Shown: positions 1 to 8,499 of the stretch, in pieces
Position numbering within the stretch: position 1 is the stretch's first letter
How the letters are laid out: the number at the start of each line of letters is the position of its first letter
NCBI GenBank assembly: GCA_963726125.1
Contig: CAVSBG010000013.1
Coordinates: 496,001-560,000, forward strand
Reading direction: 5' to 3'
From: JAMXLO01 sp963726125
GTDB taxonomy: Bacteria; Pseudomonadota; Alphaproteobacteria; Acetobacterales; Acetobacteraceae
DNA: 64,000 bases
Notes under the pieces: generated by a model
Told to the model about the DNA's origin: nothing
Database searches by the model: none
What the model saw: only the letters and a program-made list of their open reading frames with translations
Program-made: the position numbers and the translations under genes

Positions 1-50
1 TTGTGCCACCGGGATGATTTATTGTCGGCTAAATCGGGCTTCGCGGCCCC

Positions 51-608
51 ATGCCTCCGACCATGCACCCACCGGGACACTGGCCCCCACCCTGCCTGCT
101 TGACCAAGCCGGCCCTCTCCCCATCATTTGTCTACGAACAAACTGGCCGGAGGCCACCCTGCACGCGACCATTACGCCGGGCGACGAGGGCCTGGCCAGC
201 TTCACCGTTGAAGACCACATCGGGTTCCTGCTGCGGCGGGCGCATCGGCGGCGGGTGTCGATCTTCACGGCTGCCATGGCGCGGGTGGACCTGATGCCGA
301 CGCAGTTCACCGCGCGGCTGAAGGTGGTGCAGCTCGGGCGGACGACGCAGAACCTGCTGGGCGGCACGCGGCGATGGATTCGGCTGACAATACAGGGTGT
401 CGTACGGCGGCTGATGGCGCGCGGACTGGTCCACCGGAGCCGTGATCCGATGGACCGCCGCACCGCGGTGCTGGAACCGACCGAGGCAGGCGTTGCGCTC
501 ATCGGCGGTGTCGTGGCATCCGCTCGGGGCGCGCATGAGGCGGTGCTGGCGCCGTTGTCGCCAGGGGAACAGGCGCAGTTGTTCGGCTTGCTACGGAACA
601 TAGGTTGA
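51..608 (+). CDS. MarR-family winged-helix regulator (start uncertain)
   Basis: The 185-residue reading frame has a MarR-like core: an N-terminal dimer helix (DHIGFLLRRAH), a helix-turn-helix stretch around TIQGVVRRLMARGLV, and the wing motif DPMDRR followed by a T-x-x-G segment. MarR proteins bind palindromic DNA and usually respond to small ligands. It ends 4 bp before the large oxidoreductase, so it probably controls that gene. The first 50 residues look unlike coding sequence, and there is no good in-frame ATG, GTG or TTG between the second Met and the conserved domain. A TTTGT-N6-ACAAA palindrome at 127-142 lies inside this doubtful part, so the annotated start may be too far upstream or the gene may be damaged at its 5' end. 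Confidence 0.6.
   Translation: MPPTMHPPGHWPPPCLLDQAGPLPIICLRTNWPEATLHATITPGDEGLASFTVEDHIGFLLRRAHRRRVSIFTAAMARVDLMPTQFTARLKVVQLGRTTQNLLGGTRRWIRLTIQGVVRRLMARGLVHRSRDPMDRRTAVLEPTEAGVALIGGVVASARGAHEAVLAPLSPGEQAQLFGLLRNIG
127..142. promoter_or_regulatory. Small palindrome, possible MarR operator
   Basis: TTTGT (127-131) and ACAAA (138-142) form an inverted repeat separated by 6 bp, just upstream of the region encoding the conserved MarR domain. MarR proteins typically bind such dyads near their own promoters. The assignment rests only on symmetry and position. Confidence 0.25.
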
Positions 609-612
609 ACGC

Positions 613-3600
613 GTGATGGATGCCGTGCCTGGCGGGTTGGGGTTTGGGTTCAGCTTTGCCGAACTGGCGGAGCGCGAAGGGCTGGTTCGGCTGGACCGCC
701 TGTTCCTGGAGGGGCTCGCGGCGGAGGACGCGGCGCTGCATGCGCGGCTGATGGCGGCTCGGGCGGCGCCGGATGCGCTGGCGGTCAAGGACGAGAGCGA
801 GCTGGTGGTGGCGCTGGGGCCTCACCTCGATGGGTTCGTCGCGGCGCTGTTCGGGATCGAGGCGGAGACGCTGGCGCTGGCGCTGGAGACGCATGCGCTG
901 GACCCGATCCATGCTTGCAAGCGGCTGTTCGTGCAGCGGCAGGCGGTGAAGAAGTATCCGGACCCGGCGGGCTTCGATGGCGCGGCGTTGCGGGCGGCGT
1001 TGGAGGCGGTGATCGGCGGGGCGCTGACCGAGGCGGTGTTCGCCGAGCGGGTGACGGCGTGGGAGGCTGCGGGCGACGCCGAGGTGCTGGATGTCGCGAT
1101 GCGCTATGCGGCGTGGGCGACACTGACCTCGGCGGGGCGTGCGGCGCATGCGGGGGGCACGCTGTTCCGGGTGCCTCATCGGGTCGATCCGCAGCATCTG
1201 GTGCCGGTGGAGACGATCGAGCGCGACGGCGTGACGATGCTGCGGCTGCCGGAGGCGCATTGGCGGCCGCGCGAGGGGTTTGCGCTGACCGATGCGGGGA
1301 TGAACACGCAGCAGGCGCTGGACCAGATCAACTACTGCATCTGGTGCCATACGCAGGGCAAGGATTCCTGCCGGCATGGGCTGAAGGATCGGAAGACCGG
1401 AGAGTTTCAGAAGTCGCCGTTCGGGGTGACGCTCGCGGGGTGTCCGCTGGATGAGAAGATCAGCGAGATGCACACGCTGCGGGCTCAGGGGTCTGTGCTG
1501 GGGGCGTTTGCGACGATCGCGATCGACAACCCGATGATGGCGGCGACCGGGCATCGCATCTGCAATGACTGCATGAAGGCTTGCATCTACCAGCGGCAGG
1601 AACCGGTCGATATTCCTCAGGCCGAGACGGGCGTGCTGAAGGATGTGCTGAGGCTGCCTTGGGGCGTTGAGATCTATGCCCTGCTGACGCGGTGGAATCC
1701 GCTGGATATCAGGCGGCCACTGCCGTTGCCGGACAGCGGGCGGAAGGTGCTGATCGTGGGGCTGGGGCCGGCGGGGTTCACGCTGGCGCATCACCTGATG
1801 AATGACGGCCATACCGTGGTGGCGATCGATGGCTTGAAGATCGAGCCGCTGGGCTTCGATGCCAAAGTGCCGGTGCGCGATGCGGAAACGCTGTTCGAGA
1901 ACCTGGACGATCGGGTGATGGCGGGGTTCGGCGGGGTGGCCGAATACGGCATCACCGTGCGGTGGAACAAGAACTACCTGAAGCTGGTGCGCTTGCTGCT
2001 GGAGCGGCGCGCGTCGTTCGCGCATTTCGGTGGGGTGCGTTTCGGCGGGGGCGCGACGCTCGGGATGGACGATGCCTGGGCGATGGGGTTCGACCACATC
2101 GCGCTGTGCATGGGGGCGGGCAAGCCCACGGTGCTGGATATTCCCAACGGCTTGGCACGTGGCGTGCGGGCGGCGTCGGACTTCCTGATGGCGTTGCAGC
2201 TTACCGGGGCGGCGAAGCTGTCCTCCATCACGAATCTGCAATTGCGGCTGCCGGTGGTGGTGATCGGCGGCGGCCTGACCGCGATCGATACCGCGACAGA
2301 GAGCCTCGCGTATTATGTGCGGCAGGTGGAGAAATTCGCGGGGCGGTATCGCACGCTGGTGGCGGAGCGTGGTGAGGCGGCGGTACGTGCGGCTTGGAAC
2401 CCCGAAGAGACCGGCATTGCCGATGAGTTCCTGGCGCATGCCTCGGCCATTGCGCTGGAACGCGAGGCGGCGGCGCGGGAGGGACGGACACCCGCGCTGG
2501 CACGGCTGCTGAATGAATGGGGCGGCGTCACCATCGCGTATCGGCGGCGCCTGATCGACAGCCCGTCCTACACGCTGAACCACGAGGAAGTGGCGAAAGC
2601 GATGGAGGAGGCGGTGCATTTCGCCGAAGGTCTGTCGCCGCACGCGGTGGAGGTCGACGCGTTCGGTCATGCGTCAGGCATGCGGCTGCGGCGCCCGGAT
2701 GGATCGGAGGTCGCGCTGCCGGCGCGCGCGATCCTGGTGGCGGCGGGGACGCAGCCGAATACCGTATTGGCGCGCGAGGACGGACGCATCGCACTGGACG
2801 GGCGGTACTTCCAGGCGGTCGATGAGACGGGGGCGCCGGTCACCGTGGTGCGCGGCCTGGCGAAGCCCGACGTAACGCAGGTGCTGATGCATCGCGCCGA
2901 GAATGGACGGTTCATCAGTTTCTTCGGCGACCTGCATCCGAGCTTCTTCGGCAATGTCGTGAAGGCGATGGGCGGGGCGAAGCGCGGCTATCCGGTGGTG
3001 TCGCGAATCCTTGGTGCGATGGGTGCGACGGACGTTGGTGGCGCAGACCTGATCGAACGGTGCCGGCGGGAGCTGGTGCCGACTGTGCATGCGGTGGAAC
3101 GGCTGACGCCCACCATCGTCGAGGTGGTGCTGCACGCGCCGACGCAGGCACGCGCGTTCCGGCCAGGGCAGTTCTATCGGCTGCAGAACTACGAAATGCT
3201 GGCGCCACGGGTCAGCGAGGCGGGGGTGGCGAGCACCGTGCTGGCCATGGAAGGCCTCGCGATGACCGGCGCCTGGACCGATCCGGAGCGTGGGCTGGTG
3301 TCGGTGATCGTGCTGGAGATGGGCGGCTCGTCCGACATCTGCGCACTGCTGAAGCCAGGTGAGCCGGTGGTGCTGATGGGGCCGACAGGATCACCGACCG
3401 AGATTGTTGCGAATACGACGGTGGCGTTGGTGGGCGGCGGGTTGGGCAACGCGGTGCTGTTCTCGATCGGCGCGGCACTCCGCGCGGCGGGATCACGCGT
3501 GATCTACTTCGCCGGCTACAAGCAGATGCGCGATCGTTACAAGGTGGCGGAGATCGAACGCGCCGCGGATGTCATCGTGTGGTGCTGCGATGAGGCGCCG

Positions 3601-4050
3601 GGATTCGTGCCGACGCGACCGCAGGATCGCAGCTTCGTCGGCAACATCGTGCAGGCGATGGCGGCGTTCGGGGGTGAGGTCGGGTTGGCGGAGGCCGATC
3701 GTCTGATCGTTATTGGCTCGGACCGGATGATGCAGGCGGTCGGCGCGGCGCGGCATGGCGTGCTGGCGCCGCTGTTGAAGGTGGGACACAGCGCAATCGG
3801 ATCGATCAACTCGCCGATGCAGTGCATGATGAAGGAGGTCTGCGCGCAGTGTCTGCAGCCGCAGGTCGATCCGGTGAGCGGGGAACGGAGCGTGGTGTTC
3901 TCCTGCTTCAACCAGGACCAGGCACTGGACCGGGTGGATTTTACCGCGCTGCATGAACGGCTGATGCAGAACGGCGCGCAGGAGAAGCTGACGGCGCAGT
4001 GGGTCGATCGCACGCTGCGGCTGCTGCATGCGCGTGGTGTGGCGGCGTAG
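613..4050 (+). CDS. Fused Fe-S/FAD pyridine-nucleotide oxidoreductase with PyrK-like C-terminus
   Basis: This 1145-residue protein is probably cytoplasmic and has three parts. Residues about 240-330 carry seven cysteines (C242, C245, C253, C277, C317, C320, C324) that look like ligands of Fe-S clusters, as in the small subunit of glutamate synthase. Residues about 375-790 are a GltD-like FAD/NAD(P)H domain starting at the dinucleotide motif GLGPAG. Residues about 815-1110 resemble the ferredoxin-reductase/PyrK electron-transfer fold and end in a C-x4-C-x2-C plus later C arrangement (around QCMMKEVCAQC) typical of a 2Fe-2S site. No glutamate synthase large subunit or dihydroorotate dehydrogenase lies beside it, so the electron acceptor is unknown. 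GTG 613 and ATG 616 are alternative starts. The gene follows the MarR-like gene by 4 bp. Confidence 0.8.
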   Translation: MMDAVPGGLGFGFSFAELAEREGLVRLDRLFLEGLAAEDAALHARLMAARAAPDALAVKDESELVVALGPHLDGFVAALFGIEAETLALALETHALDPIHACKRLFVQRQAVKKYPDPAGFDGAALRAALEAVIGGALTEAVFAERVTAWEAAGDAEVLDVAMRYAAWATLTSAGRAAHAGGTLFRVPHRVDPQHLVPVETIERDGVTMLRLPEAHWRPREGFALTDAGMNTQQALDQINYCIWCHTQGKDSCRHGLKDRKTGEFQKSPFGVTLAGCPLDEKISEMHTLRAQGSVLGAFATIAIDNPMMAATGHRICNDCMKACIYQRQEPVDIPQAETGVLKDVLRLPWGVEIYALLTRWNPLDIRRPLPLPDSGRKVLIVGLGPAGFTLAHHLMNDGHTVVAIDGLKIEPLGFDAKVPVRDAETLFENLDDRVMAGFGGVAEYGITVRWNKNYLKLVRLLLERRASFAHFGGVRFGGGATLGMDDAWAMGFDHIALCMGAGKPTVLDIPNGLARGVRAASDFLMALQLTGAAKLSSITNLQLRLPVVVIGGGLTAIDTATESLAYYVRQVEKFAGRYRTLVAERGEAAVRAAWNPEETGIADEFLAHASAIALEREAAAREGRTPALARLLNEWGGVTIAYRRRLIDSPSYTLNHEEVAKAMEEAVHFAEGLSPHAVEVDAFGHASGMRLRRPDGSEVALPARAILVAAGTQPNTVLAREDGRIALDGRYFQAVDETGAPVTVVRGLAKPDVTQVLMHRAENGRFISFFGDLHPSFFGNVVKAMGGAKRGYPVVSRILGAMGATDVGGADLIERCRRELVPTVHAVERLTPTIVEVVLHAPTQARAFRPGQFYRLQNYEMLAPRVSEAGVASTVLAMEGLAMTGAWTDPERGLVSVIVLEMGGSSDICALLKPGEPVVLMGPTGSPTEIVANTTVALVGGGLGNAVLFSIGAALRAAGSRVIYFAGYKQMRDRYKVAEIERAADVIVWCCDEAPGFVPTRPQDRSFVGNIVQAMAAFGGEVGLAEADRLIVIGSDRMMQAVGAARHGVLAPLLKVGHSAIGSINSPMQCMMKEVCAQCLQPQVDPVSGERSVVFSCFNQDQALDRVDFTALHERLMQNGAQEKLTAQWVDRTLRLLHARGVAA

Positions 4051-4054
4051 GTCG

Positions 4055-4160
4055 GGAAGATCAGGGCTCTGCCCTGCAACCCGCCAAGGAGCTTCGCTCC
4101 TTGGACCCTCACCCCTCGGGTCGAGCCCGAGGGCAGGCTCCGGCACTGCCTTTGGAATCC
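4055..4160. repeat. Intergenic hairpin-array repeat, copy 1
   Basis: Three short hairpins follow one another: cagggc-tct-gccctg (4062-4076), ccaaggagc-ttc-gctccttgg (4084-4104) and ccctcggg-tcgag-cccgaggg (4113-4133). Positions 4055-4089 match 34585-34619 at 34 of 35 bases, and the 13-mer at 4148-4160 recurs at 34646-34658. It sits between convergent genes, so it may also terminate transcription. Confidence 0.7.
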
Positions 4161-4187
4161 ATCTTAACTTCCCGGCTGGGCCGGCCC

Positions 4188-5414
4188 TCAACTCGGCCTA
4201 AAGCCCACGATCACCGCCCCGGTCAGTTGCAGCACGATGCACAGCACCAGCGCCGCGTCGTATCCGCCGGTGGCATCGCGTGCCACGCCCAGCAGCGTCG
4301 GCCCGAACGCCAGCAGCGTATATCCAACCATCGAGGTCAGCCCGATGACCAGCCCGAACGACCGCGCCGCGAACTCGCGTTGCACGATCAGCGCCGGCAT
4401 GGTGATGACGTTGCCCACCGACAGCCCGAACACGATGCTGCCGGCATATAGCGCCGCTGGCTGATCCGGCAGCGCCAGCATCAGGCCGAGCCCGCACGCC
4501 TGCGATGCGAAGCTCACGGCGGAGGCGATGCGCTGGTTCAGCCGATCGATCACCGGCGACATCGCGAGCCGGCCGGCCGCCGCGGCGAAGGCGGTTGCCG
4601 CCACCGCATTGGCGGCGCCGCCGGTTCCCAGATGCGGAATCAGGAATGCCAACTGATGCACGATGAAGCCCACCTGCGCGGCCAATGCGAGGGCGAACGG
4701 CACGGCAATGCTCCAGAACCGCAGGCTGCGCAGCGCCTCTGCCTGGGTCGCCGGCGCCGGCAGCCCATCCGCGTCGTGCCGCGCCTGGCCGCGTGACGTG
4801 GCGGCGCGATCGATCACCGACACGCGCCCTACGCCCAGCAGAACGACCGGCAGCAGGATTGCCAATCCGCCCGACACCAGCAGCAGGACGGCGCGTTCCA
4901 GGCCTGCGCTGTGCACCAGCAGCGCCAGCACCGGCGTGACCGTGAACCCACCCGCACTGGCACCGTTCAGTGCCAGGCTCAGCGCCAGACCGCGCCGCCG
5001 ATCGAACCAATAGGCCAAGGTCGTCGCGAGCGCCGTGGTCGTCGTGGCTGCCCATCCGATCGCCATCACGACGCCCCATGCATAGAGCTCCCACGGAGCC
5101 TGCGATCGGCTGAGACCGATGGCACCCACGCCGAGCACCACGGCACCCGACGCCAGCAACAGCCGGGGGCCGAGCAGGTTGATCATGCGATGCACGGAAA
5201 TCAGCAACACGCCGCCGGTCAGATAATAGACCGTGGTCGCCGACGCGATCAGCGACGCCGACCATCCACGGGTGGCATGCAGATCGGCGAAGTAGACCGA
5301 CTGGCCATAGAACCCGAACCCCCAGGCGAACACCGCGGTGCAGAAACACGCCAGCACCACCGGCCAGCCGTGGCGGAATTCACCGACCTCCGGTACTGCA
5401 ATGACCTCGCTCAT
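4188..5414 (-). CDS. MFS transporter
   Basis: The 408-residue protein is strongly hydrophobic, with roughly twelve predicted membrane segments and the MFS loop feature YWFDRRRG after the fourth helix. It resembles the monocarboxylate/oxalate-formate antiporter branch of the major facilitator superfamily; the substrate cannot be read from the sequence. I chose the ATG at 5414 because it overlaps the stop of the upstream ridA gene (ATGA) and starts immediately before the first membrane region; a longer reading to 5456 adds a non-conserved stretch. Coupling to RidA suggests joint expression. Confidence 0.85.
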   Translation of the reverse strand: MSEVIAVPEVGEFRHGWPVVLACFCTAVFAWGFGFYGQSVYFADLHATRGWSASLIASATTVYYLTGGVLLISVHRMINLLGPRLLLASGAVVLGVGAIGLSRSQAPWELYAWGVVMAIGWAATTTTALATTLAYWFDRRRGLALSLALNGASAGGFTVTPVLALLVHSAGLERAVLLLVSGGLAILLPVVLLGVGRVSVIDRAATSRGQARHDADGLPAPATQAEALRSLRFWSIAVPFALALAAQVGFIVHQLAFLIPHLGTGGAANAVAATAFAAAAGRLAMSPVIDRLNQRIASAVSFASQACGLGLMLALPDQPAALYAGSIVFGLSVGNVITMPALIVQREFAARSFGLVIGLTSMVGYTLLAFGPTLLGVARDATGGYDAALVLCIVLQLTGAVIVGFRPS

Positions 5415-5791
5415 GCTGCCGCAACGATCTCGACTTCGAGCAGGATATTCGGCCACACCAGCGCCGGCACAACCAGCAGCATGAATGCCGGCCGCGCCGT
5501 GCCAAGGAAGCGCGACCGAACCGCGGCATATGGTTTGATATGGTCGGCGCTCAGCAGGTACTGCGTAACCTTGACTATGTCATCGACGGTCATCTGCGCC
5601 TGCTCAAGCATAGTATTGATGTGCATCCAGGCCAGTTCGGCCTGGCCCGTGATGTCAGCCGGCAGCGTGCCATCGCGTGAGAGGCCCGGCGTGCCGGAGG
5701 TGAACAGCCAGCGCTTGCCGGATGGCACCTCGACGCCGTCGCTGTAGCTGCCGATCTGGCGCGCCACGCCAATGTCCTGACGAGTGTTCAT
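5411..5791 (-). CDS. RidA/YjgF-family protein
   Basis: At 126 residues it has the usual length of the Rid superfamily. Characterised RidA proteins hydrolyse reactive enamine/imine intermediates from pyridoxal-phosphate enzymes. Visible family features are the central VDDIVKVTQYL segment and the C-terminal ARPAFMLLVV...LLEVEIVA block containing the conserved Arg. It is probably cytoplasmic. It is the first gene of a two-gene unit with the MFS permease and diverges from the LysR regulator, which may control both. Which Rid subgroup it belongs to is not clear. Confidence 0.85.
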   Translation of the reverse strand: MNTRQDIGVARQIGSYSDGVEVPSGKRWLFTSGTPGLSRDGTLPADITGQAELAWMHINTMLEQAQMTVDDIVKVTQYLLSADHIKPYAAVRSRFLGTARPAFMLLVVPALVWPNILLEVEIVAAA

Positions 5792-5916
5792 TCGCGGTCC
5801 TCTTCACCGAGCGTTTCGGCTCTTCGATGTGATGCAGCGCATGACCGGGGACAAACGATTCTTCGTGGCAGATTCGGATGAGAATATCTATCCTGATCGC
5901 TCACCGGGAAGCACCG
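5792..5916. promoter_or_regulatory. Divergent promoter region between ridA and lysR-type gene
   Basis: This 125-bp gap separates divergently transcribed ridA and LysR genes, the arrangement in which LysR regulators normally bind. No clear -35/-10 pair or unambiguous T-N11-A operator could be singled out by eye. Confidence 0.4.
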
Positions 5917-6858
5917 ATGCCCCTGCCACCGCTGAATGCCTTGCGCGCCTTTGAGGCCGCTGCCCGCCACCTCAGCATGAAAGAGGCCGCCGCCGAACTG
6001 TCGGTCACGCCGGGCGCCGTCAGCCAGCTCGTGCGCGGCCTCGAGGAACGGCTCGGGACGCAACTGTTCCGGCGCGGCAACCGTTCGCTCGTGTTGACCG
6101 AAGCGGGTCAGAGCTATTTCGTGCCGATCCGCCACGCGTTCCGCCAGATCGGCGAGGCGACGCGCCGCTTGCAGGCCACGCCAGGCGCCGGCGTGCTCAC
6201 GGTCAGCGCGCCGCCGGCCTTTGCGGAATCCTGGCTGGTGCCGCGTCTCGGCGGCTTTCGCGCGCGCCACGCGGACATTGAGCTGAACGTGGTTACCACG
6301 CGCCGCCTGGCGAACTTTGCCACCGAAGGTGTGGACGTGGCGATCCGCCACGGCCTCGGCAGCTATCCCGGCCTGCGCTGCGACCGCATCGCGACCATTG
6401 CCATGATCCCGGTTTCCAGCAAGCGGTTCCTCGCCTCCTTGCCACACCGGCCACGAACCCCGGCGGACCTGCGCGGACTGAACCTGCTGCACGACGCCGA
6501 ACGACAGGAGTGGGCATTGTGGTTCCAGGCGCAGGGTGTTGCCGACGCCGGCCAAGGCGCGGCGAGCGGCATCAGCTTCGACGACCAGATGCTGTTGATC
6601 CGCGCCGCCGCATCTGATCAGGGCATTGCGCTGGTGACCGAAACCCTGGCGCGTCCGGAACTCGACAAGGGAACGCTGGTGCGCGTGCTGAAGGTCGCGT
6701 GGCCGCAGGAGTTTTCCTATTGGCTGGTCAGTCCGCGCGCCACCGCCGAACAGCCAAAGATTGTCGCCTTCCGCGACTGGCTGCTCTTGGCGGGCCGCCG
6801 CACCAGTGACGATGTCCCCTCTCGCGCGACGCGGGGTAGGGCCAGGGAAGGGTTCTAG
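5917..6858 (+). CDS. LysR-family transcriptional regulator (GcvA-like)
   Basis: The 313-residue protein has an N-terminal winged helix-turn-helix (LNALRAFEAAARHLSMKEAA through the VTPGAVSQLVRGLEE recognition region, residues about 5-60) and a substrate-binding co-inducer domain from about residue 90. The PPLNALRAFEAAARH opening is typical of the GcvA/AmpR branch. The start at 5917 removes 13 non-conserved residues of the longer frame (to 5878) and places the HTH at its normal distance from the N-terminus. It is divergent from ridA and the MFS permease, its likely targets. The last codons run into low-complexity, repeat-like sequence. Confidence 0.88.
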   Translation: MPLPPLNALRAFEAAARHLSMKEAAAELSVTPGAVSQLVRGLEERLGTQLFRRGNRSLVLTEAGQSYFVPIRHAFRQIGEATRRLQATPGAGVLTVSAPPAFAESWLVPRLGGFRARHADIELNVVTTRRLANFATEGVDVAIRHGLGSYPGLRCDRIATIAMIPVSSKRFLASLPHRPRTPADLRGLNLLHDAERQEWALWFQAQGVADAGQGAASGISFDDQMLLIRAAASDQGIALVTETLARPELDKGTLVRVLKVAWPQEFSYWLVSPRATAEQPKIVAFRDWLLLAGRRTSDDVPSRATRGRAREGF

Positions 6859-7773
6859 CTAGCGACTTGCCTGCACCACCTTCGCGTCCAGCCAGCCCAG
6901 CAACGCCGAACCGTACACCTTGAGGCTCTTGTAGTTCATGGTCTCCTCCGGTAGCGCCCGCACGGCCTCGGCCAGCCGTTCCGCTACCACCGGGGTCGTG
7001 ATCGCCGTCGCCATGCGGTAGCAATGCACACGGATGCCGAACAGCACCGCATCCGAGATCGGCAATCGCCGCAGCGTCTGCCGCTCCACGCGTAGATACA
7101 GCGTCTCCCCGGCGTTATCCGGCGTGACTGCCGTGTTGGTCGCCTGCCGCCCATGCCCGCCTGGTTGATACATTGCCGGATCGTCCATCACCGACCAGTT
7201 GAGCCGCGAGGCGATATGCCCCGGCTTCACCTTCGCCATGAAGCGATCGATCGGTGTGGCGAGACGCTGTTGATAGAATGGCACCGGTCCATGCACCGCA
7301 GTCAGCGGCTTGCCCAGTTTCTCATGCAGCCGCCAGCGGCTGGGAAAGCACAACAGCGCCGCAGTAAAACGTGGCCCAGCATCGCAGGTCTGGATGATGC
7401 ACAGGTCCTCCTGTGTCAGCCGCCCGGCAAGTTCCAGCGGATCATATGGTGGCGCGGCGAGGTCCCAGGTTTCGCCGGTCAGTGCGTTGTGCAAGGTGTC
7501 ACCGGTGCGCGAGAACCACTGCGGCGCATGTGTCGTCAGATTGGCAACGATCTCGTGCAATGTCTCGGCGCGTGCGGCCTCGGATGGGGGCGATGCACCA
7601 AACACGTCGTCGTGTCGCTCCGCCAGCAGCCGTCGTCGTTCTGCCATCTCCTCGACGTAACGTTCATCGATCTCGAACCATGCGCTCTCCGGCACGGTGG
7701 TGAGCGACATGGACATGCGGAACGGCCCGCGCTCGAACGGGAGGTAGATCACTTGGGCGGGCGGCGATTGCAT
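6859..7773 (-). CDS. DUF3445 / heme-dependent oxidative N-demethylase-like protein
   Basis: The 304-residue protein matches DUF3445, whose characterised relatives include the alpha subunit of a heme-dependent oxidative N-demethylase. Recognisable blocks are LPFERGPFRMSMSL near the N-terminus, the central EDLCIIQ...FPSRWRLHEKLGKPLTAVHGPVP region and the C-terminal RRLP...FGIRVHCY...YKS segment. It has no signal peptide, so it should be cytoplasmic. The start at 7773 is preferred over 7818 because homologous sequence begins there. It converges tail to tail with the LysR gene and has no evident operon partner. Confidence 0.8.
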   Translation of the reverse strand: MQSPPAQVIYLPFERGPFRMSMSLTTVPESAWFEIDERYVEEMAERRRLLAERHDDVFGASPPSEAARAETLHEIVANLTTHAPQWFSRTGDTLHNALTGETWDLAAPPYDPLELAGRLTQEDLCIIQTCDAGPRFTAALLCFPSRWRLHEKLGKPLTAVHGPVPFYQQRLATPIDRFMAKVKPGHIASRLNWSVMDDPAMYQPGGHGRQATNTAVTPDNAGETLYLRVERQTLRRLPISDAVLFGIRVHCYRMATAITTPVVAERLAEAVRALPEETMNYKSLKVYGSALLGWLDAKVVQASR

Positions 7774-8085
7774 GATGCATCCTGGCAGAGACTTGCAGGT
7801 GCCGTCGAGCAAGCTCACTGCTCGTCAGGCCGTCAAGGCCACGTCATGGTGGCGGGGAGCGCGTACAACACCAAATGTAACTAACCCGAACAACAGTATA
7901 ACCCCCACAAATGGGTGGCGTCTCCTGCATCCGCGGCCTGCGCATCCCCGGCGTGACAGCGGTGAGCGCGGACGCCTTGAACACAAACGGTCCGGTGTCC
8001 ACGAAACCGGGTCAGCTTCACTTTTGTGTGGTTTCGCCAGGACCGGTTGTGCCCAAGAGCACCAAATCCTGGGCGCTGGCGTCGG
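7774..8085. other. Gene-free stretch with degraded accessory DNA
   Basis: No convincing coding frame is present. The stretch contains A/T-rich islands around 7865-7905 that could hold the promoter for the DUF3445 gene. A sequence at about 8010-8035 is reminiscent of an insertion-sequence end, but it has no partner end or transposase. Confidence 0.4.
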
Positions 8086-8264
8086 TCATTGCTGCTCGTC
8101 AGGACGGGGGTAGCCGGCCAGCAGCCTTTCCAACAGCCCCTCCCACCGCTGCCTCACGACGTCACTCTGTTCCGCAGTCCATGCGGTGCTTTGCAAGCGA
8201 GCGCTCGATCGAGTTCGATCATCAAATAAAGAATGTGCTCTTCGTAGGTTGGTCGATCGGCCAT
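8086..8264 (-). pseudogene. Small frameshifted gene downstream of the zinc-ribbon gene
   Basis: A strong AGGAGG ribosome-binding site precedes the ATG at 8264, which begins MADRPTYEEHILYLMIEL. After about 18 codons the sensible frame shifts: reading on in the other frame gives an amphipathic, tryptophan-containing C-terminus (ARLQSTAWTAEQSD ... QRWEGLLERLLAGYPRPDE) that ends at 8086. One base appears to be missing near 8205-8215. The gene starts 13 bp after the stop of the zinc-ribbon C-terminal fragment, suggesting a former two-gene operon. I do not recognise the family. Confidence 0.5.
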
Positions 8265-8277
8265 CAGACCCTCCTGG

Positions 8278-8373
8278 TCACCCCTCCAGCAGCACGATCC
8301 GCCGCACCGGGCGGCTGCTCGCGGCCTCGATCCCGGTGATGAGTTCCGCGCGCCCGGCCCGGCCGCCACAGCC
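8278..8373 (-). pseudogene. C-terminal fragment of a zinc-ribbon protein
   Basis: The frame reads GCGGRAGRAELITGIEAASS followed by RPVRRIVLLEG and a stop. I recall this ending from small Acetobacteraceae zinc-ribbon proteins that begin with a WFLRVTCDRCGK motif. The matching N-terminal part lies about 740 bp away on the same strand (9097-9335), so the gene appears to be split. Family identification is from memory of sequence patterns, not a search. Confidence 0.55.
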
Positions 8374-8499
8374 GACCAGCCACGGCGGACTTCAGCGCCC
8401 AGGTTCGACGTTTATCAAATCCTCCCCGCCCGCGACATACACCGCCTTGCCCTCGCCATACCGCGCCCATTACATGACGTTGGAGTAAGGATACCCATC

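Noticed and set aside
499..2670. 723-codon open frame antisense to the large oxidoreductase
   Set aside because: It is rich in Arg, His, Pro and Gln with no family motifs, the expected shadow of a GC-rich gene. The same holds for long antisense frames at 19325-21049, 22824-24317, 42329-44068, 44029-45864, 54885-56525 and 62773-63783.
5792..5916. Specific LysR box between ridA and the LysR gene
   Set aside because: A wide 5-bp ATTCT/AGAAT dyad exists, but the spacing and the lack of a T-N11-A core make it no better than chance.
8005..8040. Possible insertion-sequence terminus
   Set aside because: A short stretch resembles ends of IS3-type elements from memory, but there is no matching end, direct repeat or transposase fragment nearby.
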